The notes beneath the pieces were generated by a model. That model was given only the letters and a program-made list of their open reading frames with translations. It was not told where the DNA came from and made no database searches. This document shows positions 1 through 6,036 of a stretch of DNA of 6,413 bases, one piece after another. Each line of letters opens with the position of its first letter. Within the stretch, counting starts at the first letter, position 1. Position numbers and translations under genes: made by a program. This DNA is from Streptomyces albidoflavus (GTDB lineage: Bacteria > Actinomycetota > Actinomycetes > Streptomycetales > Streptomycetaceae): NCBI RefSeq assembly GCF_000719955.1, contig NZ_JOII01000071.1, forward strand, positions 1-6,413, written 5' to 3'.

Positions 1-98
1 ACCGACGCTACGAACGCAAGGCCGACCACTTCCTAGCCTTCACCAGCATCGCCTGCACCCTCATCTGCTACCGCAGACTCACCAAATGAGATGACTTC
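1..98 (+). mobile_element. 3' end of an IS5-family insertion sequence (left copy)
   Basis: This is the distal end of an insertion sequence cut by the window edge. Its bases match the reverse complement of the right-hand copy, ending at 5936, at 98 of 101 positions, and similarity stops abruptly after position 101. I place the element boundary at 98, just after GAGATGACTTC, because the next four bases (TTAA, 99-102) and the bases next to the other copy (CTAA, 5935-5938) both fit the YTAR target duplicated by many IS5-group elements. The shared TTA could instead belong to the element. The outer end and any target duplication on that side lie outside the window. Confidence 0.85.
3..89 (+). CDS. 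IS5-family transposase, C-terminal 28 residues (partial)
   Basis: This is the last part of a DDE transposase. The visible residues (RRYERKADHFLAF, then ICYRRLTK and a TGA at 87-89) are identical in protein sequence to the end of the right-hand copy. They follow the catalytic glutamate region, so no catalytic residue is visible here. The gene is cut by the window edge rather than visibly broken. Three bases differ from the other copy (positions 26, 35 and 56), all in third codon positions and all silent. The stop lies 9 bases before the inferred IS end, as is usual for such elements. Confidence 0.88.
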   Translation, partial: RRYERKADHFLAFTSIACTLICYRRLTK

Positions 99-122
99 TT
101 AAGGGCAGTTAAGACGGGCGGG

Positions 123-193
123 CGCAGTGTTCCCGGTCGACTGTGGGGGGGGTTGGACTCGCGAAGGCGCAGGTCCGAGTGCCGCAGTGTTCC
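123..193. repeat. 11-base direct repeat, start to start 60 bases
   Basis: CGCAGTGTTCC occurs at 123-133 and again at 183-193 in the leader of the operon. The spacing of 60 bases is close to a whole number of helical turns, so the copies could be paired binding sites for a regulator on one face of the DNA. Equally, this could be a small chance or slippage repeat. No protein in the window is an obvious binder. Confidence 0.4.
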
Positions 194-349
194 TGAAGAG
201 TAGCTGCCTGCCCGCTACCTCAGGGGTGGCCGTTCGCGGCGGGCAATGATCCGATGCCTGTCTGAAAGACGTCGTAGCTGAGGTCTGCCACATTGCCTAA
301 CTCGTAGCGCTCACGGACCCTGGAAGGCTTGCCACGGTGGCGGGCGTTT

Positions 350-354
350 GGGGG
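350..354 (+). promoter_or_regulatory. Likely ribosome binding site of the helicase gene
   Basis: A GGGGG tract lies five bases before the ATG at 360, and two before the alternative GTG at 357. It overlaps the other possible start, TTG at 348, which has no purine-rich tract at the right distance except GGCGGG around 339-344. This favours ATG 360 as the start, though the site is only a modest match to GGAGG. Confidence 0.45.
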
Positions 355-359
355 ATGTG

Positions 360-3300
360 ATGGTACGCCCGGCAGTACGCGACGGCAGCGATCCCAAGGC
401 TGTCCGTGACACGCGCGTGTTGGTCGACTGCCTGCAGGAGCTGGTGCGAGGCGCTTACCGGCCTGTCAGGAACTGCAGCAAGTACCCCGAAACGGTGTGG
501 CTTGCAGATGTTCCAGAGGGACTCGTCCGGCCCGTAAACGACGCCGACTCCCGCATCATGGTGGTGAAGCACCGTCCACCCCTGGACGCGCCCCGGCTGC
601 CAGCAGTTCTGCAGGGGCGCGTATCAGTCGAGGCCGCAGCGACCGCCGCCGCAGAGCCTCCCGAACTGCTCGACGACACGGCAATGTTCAGTGAACGGAC
701 AGACCTCTTCACTGACGAGGCTGATGATCCGAAGGCATTGGATGTCGGCAGCTCAGATGTACGGAAGGCCTACGAGGGCTGGGTCGGCCGATGGAAGCGA
801 TGGGCGCGGGAAGAGCTGGCGGCTGCGTCGCACCGTCGTCTGCACCAGCAGCTGTATCGGATTGCCAAGAAGATCCAACAGGACGGTGACTCCTTCGAAA
901 CCGTCCTGGCCGTAGGCCTCCTGCAAGTAGGAGCCGAGCGAGCTTCGGCTCGGATACGCAGGCACATTGTGACGGTTCCTGTCACCCTTACGGTTGATCC
1001 GAATACAGTCAACGTCACGGTGGCTCTGGTGCCGGGTCAGTCAGGTCGCCTGGAAGATACCGAGTTTCTCAGCGAGTCCGATGGCTACACCTCGGAACTA
1101 CTGGGAGTCGTACGTTCTGAGGTGGAGGAAGCCGCCTTCCACCCCTTGTCAGGCCGGGCGTCTGAGGTCGTGCGCTCATGGGCCCAGCGTGCCTTCGGTG
1201 TCGAGCGAACGCTTCCGTTCGACTCCGGCAGCGGGCACCCTGACCTAACCGCCGACCCTCAGGCACGGTCACTGCATCATGCGCCGGCGATCATCCTGCG
1301 CGAACATGGCCAGCGCTCGGTACTCGGTTTCTTCGAAAGTATCGCGCGAGTCTTAAAGCGTCCCGGAGCGCAGGCGCCTTTGGGGCTGGCGCAGCTGCTG
1401 TACGACCTCGAACCCGAGCAACGCACCGCCTGGGGGAGTAGTAAGGGTCCCGTCCCTCCGGCGCTGGGCCCGGAACCGCTATTCCCCATGCTCACCAACG
1501 CGGCTCAGCTGGACGTGCTGGACAGACTGCAGCACGACACCAGCGTGGTGGTCCAAGGCCCGCCAGGCACCGGAAAGACCCACACGATCAGCAATCTCAT
1601 CGCGGCGCTTCTCGCGGATGGCAAGAGAGTCTTGGTCACCAGCGAAAAGGGACAAGCTCTCAAGGTACTGATCGACCAACTACCGCCCAAACTGCGCAGC
1701 ATGTGCGTGCTCCAGCGCGATCAGTGGCAGGGCGGCAGCTCCGATCTGCGCCAGTCGCTCGGTGCTCTGGCCCACCTGAGCGCGACTACGAACACTGAGC
1801 GGCTTCAGCGGCACATCGAGACGCAGCAGGCTCAGCGGCACCAACTTTTGGCTGAACGGGCCAAGCTGAGAGAACGTCTGAGAGCGGTACGGGAAGTGGA
1901 GTGGTATGAGCACCCCGAAATCGCACCGGGATACCGCGGACGCCTCGACGAGATTGTGCAGTCGGCCGAACGGGGCAATGCTGACTACCATTGGCTGCCG
2001 CGGCTGCCTGCACAACCGGGGCAACTGCCACCATTGGATACTGACGAGGCTCAGCGGCTATGGCTGGTGGTGACCCAACACGGCCCAGAGATCCTCGATG
2101 ATCACATTCAGTATTGCCCCGATCCAGGCACCTTGCCCGACCCCGAGGAGGTCTCAGGCCGTATCAGGGACATAGAGGCAGCTAGCGCAGCCCTCGGGTT
2201 GGAGCCCGCAACGCCACTCGCCCAGGCTTTGGCCGAACACGGTGATGTGGAGCTTGCGGTGACGGAAGGCCTACTGGAGCAAGCCCAGCAGGCTCTTCAA
2301 GGCATGGGGATGTCCGCAGACCCTGCAGCGTGGCAAGAGAAGAGCTGGCCTACCCGAGCGCTTGAGGACGGCATCGCACGACGCTCGCAACAGATGTGGG
2401 ACAGCATCCGCAACGCCTCAAAGCGAGCCCAGCAGACCCAACAAGAGATTGCGAACGCCCTTTTCCTGAATGTGGAAGTGCCCCAGCTAACCGAAGGCGA
2501 AGAACGAGAACTACTGGTAAGCAGTCGAGACGTTGAGAGTTACCTCCTGGGAAACGGTCAACTGAACAAAAGATGGCCCCGGCCAGCTGTCCTCAAGCAA
2601 GCCCGGGTCCTACTCGAAAAGTGCCGAGTCGAAGGCATGGCACCCGCCAGCCGAGAGCAAGTTGCCGCGGTGGTGCGCCATCTGGAGATGCGCTCCCATA
2701 TCCGTACTTTGCGCAACCGCTGGGCAGGGGTCGGATGGGATGTCGAGAAGAACACGCCAGAGTTACTGTTCTCCGAACTCCTGGACAGAGCTTCCTTGCT
2801 GCAGGCCATCGACGGCTGTGTTGCGGCAATCCGCCAAGTCCACACGAGGCTGCTCACCAACGGTATTCCAGTACCTGTCACCACAATCGATCAGTGGCAG
2901 AATGTCCGACGAGCTACTGCACAGGCCCGGAACCTGCTACGGGTCAAAGCAGCAGATCGCCAGTTCAACGAGCTGCTCACTAGCCTTCCTCAGCCACGAG
3001 CTCAAGGCGTTCAGGAGCTTCGTCAGGCAGCTGATGCCGTAGCTGCCGGCGACGCCCAGGCCTATGCCAACGCAGTGCAAGCATTGACGCTGGCGTACCA
3101 GCGTGAAGCGGACCGTCGAGAGACAGGAAAACTGTTCCAGCGTCTTAGCGAAGCTCACGCTGAGTTGGCGCAGGCGTTCGCCTCCGACCCTCTCGCAGGG
3201 CACTGGCGTGACCGATTCGCTGCCTTCCCCCACGCGTGGGCTTGGCGGCAAGCACAGGACTTCCTCGACACCGTTCTCCTCCCCGGTCGTGAAGAACAGC

Positions 3301-4937
3301 TCGAAGGGGAGCTGGCGCAGATCGAAGACAGACTCAACAACCTTGTAGAGGGCCTGGTGTGCGACCGAGCGGCCCTGCACTGCGTGAGCCGCATGACCAC
3401 GAAACACAAACAAGCCCTAGCCGCTTACGCCAGCGCAATTGCCAATGCCGGCCAAGGGACAACGGACTACGGAAAACGTCACCAACGACACGCGCGCTCA
3501 GCCATGCAGACAGCCCAGGGCGCGGTCCCCGCATGGATCATGCCACTCAGGCAGGTAGCCGAGACGATCAGCCCGGATCCAGACTCCTTCGATGTTGTGA
3601 TCGTCGACGAAGCCAGCCAGGTCGGTCTGAACGGCCTCCTGCTGCTGTGGCTCGCCCCTCGGATCATCGTCGTCGGGGACGACCGCCAGTGCGCGCCCTA
3701 CTACACCGGCAGCAAACATGACCGGATCACCCAGATTTTCGACGAACGCATGGATGCACTTGAACCCTGGCAGCGCGAAGGCTTCGACCCCAAATCCAAC
3801 CTGTACGAGCTGCTTTCCTCACGCTTCACCGAAGTGGTCCGTCTCACCGAACACTTTCGCTGCATGCCTGAAATCATCAAGTGGTCCTCCATGCAGTTCT
3901 ACCCGGACAACGAGCTTATCCCGCTGCGTCAGCACGGCTCGGACCGGCTCTCCCCGCTGAAAGTCGTCCACGTACCAGAAGGCCACTGTGAAGGACGCAG
4001 AGATAAGCTGATCAACCGCCCCGAAGCAGAAGCAGTCGTTGACCAGCTCTGCCGCCTCACCCAAGATCCGGCCTACGCCGACCGCAGCCTAGGTGTCATC
4101 ATCCTGCGCCAAGGCGCCCAGAGTCGGCTTGTACAAGACCTCGTTGACCTGCGCATCGACATGCCGGCCCGCGAGCGCCACAACATCCTGGTCGGTACTC
4201 CTGAGGAATTCCAAGGCGACCAACGCGATGTCATCCTGCTCTCCATGGTCGTCGACGGCACCAACGTCATCGCGGCAACTGGGCGCAGCCATGAACGGCG
4301 CTTCAATGTCGCAGCCAGTCGAGCTCGCGACCAGATGTGGCTCTTCCACTCGATGACCGTCGACCAACTGAGCAGCAAAGACCTGCGCCGCTCCCTGCTC
4401 ACCTACATGCAAAACCCGCCCCCGCCCTACACCCACGCCCGCCAGCCGGCCAACGTCACCCCAGACCAGCTATGTGCGCCCTTCGACTCGCTCTTCGAGC
4501 AACGCGTCTATCTACGCATCAAGGAACGTGGCTACGACGTAGTGCCGCAATGGGAAGTCAACGGCAAGCGCATCGACCTCGTCGTCACCGGGGGCCACGG
4601 ACGCCTCGCCGTCGAGTGTGACGGAAGTCCCCACCACTCCACCAGGCAACAGATCCACGACGACGCGGAGCGCGAACGAGAACTACGCCGCGCAGGCTGG
4701 ACCTTTTGGCGCGTGCGCAGCAGCGCCTTTGCTCTATCGCCGGAGGCCGCCCTGGCCCCTCTGTGGAAACGCTTGACCGACCTCGGAATTTACCCGGATA
4801 CCGCATCAGACAGAGTCGCAGATAGCACAGAACCTCTGGCGGTGTGGGCGCCGGTCGGTCTGGCTGAAGCCGAGACCGCAGAGGAAGAGGCAGACCCCTA
4901 TGACGGTGAACTGGACGACGACAGCGAGGCAATCTGA
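360..4937 (+). CDS. SF1 DNA/RNA helicase fused to a C-terminal Vsr/DUF559-type nuclease domain (probable defence protein)
   Basis: Predicted ATP-driven nucleic-acid translocase carrying its own nuclease, 1525 residues from ATG 360 (TTG 348 or GTG 357 are alternatives). Helicase motifs in order, numbered from ATG 360: a Q-motif-like NAAQ ending at Q383; Walker A GPPGTGKT 400-407; motif Ia around VTSEKGQAL; Walker B DEASQ 1083-1087; motif III GDDRQ 1106-1110; motif IV LTEHFRC 1162-1168; motif V TPEEFQGDQRD 1280-1290; motif VI RFNVAASRAR 1314-1323. These match the AAA_11/AAA_12 (UvrD/Upf1-like) arrangement and look intact. Between Ia and Walker B lies an insertion of about 600 mostly helical residues, with a likely coiled coil near 479-515. 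Residues about 1376-1466 form the nuclease domain: FE 1379-1380, ID with D1406, then E1419-C-D1421 followed by GSPHH, as in the Vsr/REase_MTES_1575 group. The N-terminal 370 residues carry RNCSKYPETVWLADVP (37-52) and a region around GLLQVGAERASARIRRH (from 186), as in large defence helicases. The C-terminus is strongly acidic. Two TTA codons occur, at 1353 and 2763. It is the first gene of a two-gene operon. The fold calls are firm; the anti-phage role is inference. Confidence 0.9.
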   Translation: MVRPAVRDGSDPKAVRDTRVLVDCLQELVRGAYRPVRNCSKYPETVWLADVPEGLVRPVNDADSRIMVVKHRPPLDAPRLPAVLQGRVSVEAAATAAAEPPELLDDTAMFSERTDLFTDEADDPKALDVGSSDVRKAYEGWVGRWKRWAREELAAASHRRLHQQLYRIAKKIQQDGDSFETVLAVGLLQVGAERASARIRRHIVTVPVTLTVDPNTVNVTVALVPGQSGRLEDTEFLSESDGYTSELLGVVRSEVEEAAFHPLSGRASEVVRSWAQRAFGVERTLPFDSGSGHPDLTADPQARSLHHAPAIILREHGQRSVLGFFESIARVLKRPGAQAPLGLAQLLYDLEPEQRTAWGSSKGPVPPALGPEPLFPMLTNAAQLDVLDRLQHDTSVVVQGPPGTGKTHTISNLIAALLADGKRVLVTSEKGQALKVLIDQLPPKLRSMCVLQRDQWQGGSSDLRQSLGALAHLSATTNTERLQRHIETQQAQRHQLLAERAKLRERLRAVREVEWYEHPEIAPGYRGRLDEIVQSAERGNADYHWLPRLPAQPGQLPPLDTDEAQRLWLVVTQHGPEILDDHIQYCPDPGTLPDPEEVSGRIRDIEAASAALGLEPATPLAQALAEHGDVELAVTEGLLEQAQQALQGMGMSADPAAWQEKSWPTRALEDGIARRSQQMWDSIRNASKRAQQTQQEIANALFLNVEVPQLTEGEERELLVSSRDVESYLLGNGQLNKRWPRPAVLKQARVLLEKCRVEGMAPASREQVAAVVRHLEMRSHIRTLRNRWAGVGWDVEKNTPELLFSELLDRASLLQAIDGCVAAIRQVHTRLLTNGIPVPVTTIDQWQNVRRATAQARNLLRVKAADRQFNELLTSLPQPRAQGVQELRQAADAVAAGDAQAYANAVQALTLAYQREADRRETGKLFQRLSEAHAELAQAFASDPLAGHWRDRFAAFPHAWAWRQAQDFLDTVLLPGREEQLEGELAQIEDRLNNLVEGLVCDRAALHCVSRMTTKHKQALAAYASAIANAGQGTTDYGKRHQRHARSAMQTAQGAVPAWIMPLRQVAETISPDPDSFDVVIVDEASQVGLNGLLLLWLAPRIIVVGDDRQCAPYYTGSKHDRITQIFDERMDALEPWQREGFDPKSNLYELLSSRFTEVVRLTEHFRCMPEIIKWSSMQFYPDNELIPLRQHGSDRLSPLKVVHVPEGHCEGRRDKLINRPEAEAVVDQLCRLTQDPAYADRSLGVIILRQGAQSRLVQDLVDLRIDMPARERHNILVGTPEEFQGDQRDVILLSMVVDGTNVIAATGRSHERRFNVAASRARDQMWLFHSMTVDQLSSKDLRRSLLTYMQNPPPPYTHARQPANVTPDQLCAPFDSLFEQRVYLRIKERGYDVVPQWEVNGKRIDLVVTGGHGRLAVECDGSPHHSTRQQIHDDAERERELRRAGWTFWRVRSSAFALSPEAALAPLWKRLTDLGIYPDTASDRVADSTEPLAVWAPVGLAEAETAEEEADPYDGELDDDSEAI
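4926..4929 (+). promoter_or_regulatory. Possible ribosome binding site of the HEPN-like gene
   Basis: GAGG inside the last codons of the helicase gene lies nine bases before ATG 4939. A longer purine tract (GAGGAAGAGG, 4881-4890) stands nine bases before an in-frame ATG at 4900, so a longer protein with 13 extra residues and a 38-base overlap is possible. I prefer 4939 because MENFDESTLEEL reads like a natural N-terminus, and because a one-base gap after the helicase stop suits translational coupling. Confidence 0.4.
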
Positions 4938-4938
4938 C

Positions 4939-5751
4939 ATGGAGAACTTCGACGAAAGCACTCTCGAAGAGCTGGCTGCCATGATCAGCGGAGATGAGGC
5001 CGGCATGAAACGTCGCGCTGGCTGGGAGCTGGCACCCTTCCTCCGCCGCGCTGGCTGGGGAGATGTTCCCGATCACGACGGCAGCCCACGACACACATGG
5101 CTTCTGGACCTCCTGCGTGAGCGTAGGGAAGACGACGCCGGAGACATCGAGCGTGTCGTACTGCGCCTGGCCGACCGGCGTGAGTACCAGCAACAAGCCA
5201 GTGAGTACACACCTGTCATCGAACGGCTCCAGGAGGTTCTGGCCCTCGAAGGCCTACGCGTCGATTACCGCAACGGGCGACCCATCGTCGTTGCGTACGA
5301 TCCTGACAACCCACCCCGGCCACAGCGAGTCGAACTCAAGGTCACGATCACCGACATCGTCGCTGATTCCGACTTGGCCCGCGCTGTCCAGTTGCGTCTG
5401 GATGAGGCGTACACATGTCAGGAAAACGGCGCTTACACCTCTGCGGTCATCATGCTCGGCAGCCTCCTCGAAGGCGTGCTTGTACACGCAGCCGAAGTCA
5501 GGCCTGCCGCCACGCCGCTTTCCAAGCCGCTGCGCGCGGCTGGCATGCAGGACCTTGTTCAGCATGCCCATGTGAATGGATGGATCGACCAAGACGCGAA
5601 AATGGCGTCGGAACTGTTGCGAACCTACCGCAATCTGGTTCACCCGCTCGCCGAGAAGCGAGCGAAGCACAGCGCGGACTTCGACACAGCTGACCTGTGT
5701 TGGTCCACCGTGAACGCCGTCCTCAATGACCTGGCGGCCAGTCGCGCCTGA
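4939..5751 (+). CDS. HEPN/AbiJ-like all-alpha protein, second gene of the helicase-nuclease operon
   Basis: 270 residues from ATG 4939 (283 if ATG 4900 is used). No signal peptide or membrane segment is visible, so it should be cytoplasmic. Residues 1 to about 80 form a helical region (ELAAMISGDEAG, then FLRRAGWGD and a DGSPRHTWLLDLL stretch) reminiscent of the N-terminal domains found before HEPN in AbiJ-like abortive infection proteins. A linker to about 150 precedes a helical C-terminal half. That half begins with the pattern YTSAVIMLGSLLEGVLVHAA and ends with RTYRNLVHP (R228, R231, N232, H235). HEPN domains are often metal-independent RNases using R-x(4-6)-H. Here R231-N232 is followed by only two residues before H235, while R228-x6-H235 fits the spacing but lacks the usual polar residue after R, so activity is uncertain. 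No TTA codons are present. It may be a toxin-like effector, a regulator or a structural partner of the helicase-nuclease. I recognise the type but not a named family. Confidence 0.75.
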   Translation: MENFDESTLEELAAMISGDEAGMKRRAGWELAPFLRRAGWGDVPDHDGSPRHTWLLDLLRERREDDAGDIERVVLRLADRREYQQQASEYTPVIERLQEVLALEGLRVDYRNGRPIVVAYDPDNPPRPQRVELKVTITDIVADSDLARAVQLRLDEAYTCQENGAYTSAVIMLGSLLEGVLVHAAEVRPAATPLSKPLRAAGMQDLVQHAHVNGWIDQDAKMASELLRTYRNLVHPLAEKRAKHSADFDTADLCWSTVNAVLNDLAASRA

Positions 5752-5938
5752 CTACCTCCCCAAAGCCCGGCTGCGTCTCGGCGCTGCCGCGCAGCCCGCC
5801 ACCAGGGCGCAGCCAGGCAGTGTCCAGGTTCAATTCGTAGTGGTCACCTTCGTGTCCGGAGGGAGCCCAGCCACTTCTGGGAGCGGGTCCGCCGATCGAT
5901 CCGTGGGGACGTGACCAGGTAGCGTGACGGTTGCCTAA
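5752..5938. other. Non-coding tail between the operon and the right IS
   Basis: No supported gene lies here. A short plus-strand open frame across this region has no recognisable features. The stretch holds a weak hairpin just after the operon (5769-5796), a second small stem CCCAG/CTGGG (5866-5870 with 5877-5881), and a distant 7-base inverted pair TGGTCAC (5841-5847) and GTGACCA (5911-5917). The last four bases (CTAA, 5935-5938) look like an IS5-type target. Confidence 0.5.
5769..5796 (+). terminator. Weak hairpin, possible operon terminator
   Basis: GGCTGCG (5769-5775) pairs perfectly with CGCAGCC (5790-5796) across a 14-base loop, 18 bases after the HEPN-like stop codon. No T-run follows, which is common for actinomycete terminators but also makes the call weak. 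The same CGCAGCC occurs again at 5808-5814, so an alternative longer-loop pairing is possible. Confidence 0.3.
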
Positions 5939-6036
5939 GAAGTCATCTCATTTGGTGAGTCTGCGGTAGCAGATGAGGGTACAGGCGATGCTGGTGAAGG
6001 CGAGGAAGTGATCGGCCTTGCGTTCGTAGCGTCGGT
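5936..6036 (-). repeat. Inverted long repeat, arm 2 (partner 1-101)
   Basis: This is the reverse complement of 1-101 with three silent base differences. It is the 3' end of the right-hand IS copy; the rest of that copy continues to the window edge and has no visible counterpart because the left copy is cut. Confidence 0.9.

Larger units (their letters stand above)
1..101 (+). repeat. Inverted long repeat, arm 1 (partner 5936-6036)
   Basis: Positions 1-101 equal the reverse complement of 5936-6036 except at three bases. The repeat is made of the two tail-to-tail IS copies and certainly extends beyond the window on the left. Inverted copies of this kind can mobilise the DNA between them as a composite transposon, or invert it by homologous recombination. 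Confidence 0.9.
99..359. other. Non-coding leader between the IS end and the helicase gene
   Basis: I find no convincing gene on either strand here. Short open frames on the minus strand have ordinary shadow-like composition. The stretch must hold the promoter of the two-gene operon, unless transcription reads through from the IS, but I could not identify a credible -35/-10 pair. It contains a run of eight G (145-152), an 11-base direct repeat (123-133 and 183-193), and a small dyad GCCAC-G-GTGGC (331-341) close to the start codon. The helicase frame is open from 282 but offers no ATG or GTG before 357. Confidence 0.6.

Noticed and set aside
99..293. 64-codon open frame on the minus strand in the leader
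   Set aside because: Its composition is low-complexity (P, A, T, R), it shows no family resemblance, and its stop falls on the IS junction. I treat the stretch as non-coding.
293..300. TTGCCTAA in the leader, also present at 5931-5938 by the right IS
   Set aside because: An eight-base match with no extended similarity around it; likely chance, and not placed as a target duplication would be.
99..347. CRISPR array, riboswitch or structured RNA
   Set aside because: Only one pair of short repeats is present, with no regular spacer pattern and no strong long stems.
348..350. TTG 348 as the helicase start
   Set aside because: It is possible, but it has poorer ribosome-binding context than ATG 360 with GGGGG five bases upstream; the difference is only four residues.
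2937..3413. 158-codon open frame on the minus strand within the helicase gene
   Set aside because: It is a shadow of the helicase coding frame with no recognisable motif.
4585..5196. 203-codon open frame on the minus strand across the gene junction
   Set aside because: It lies opposite the nuclease domain and the start of the HEPN-like gene, is rich in R, P and S as antisense frames in GC-rich DNA are, and shows no domain.
5826..5838. GGTTCAATTC, resembling a tRNA T-loop or an attachment site
   Set aside because: The bases on either side do not form the 5-base T-stem and no other tRNA arms are visible.
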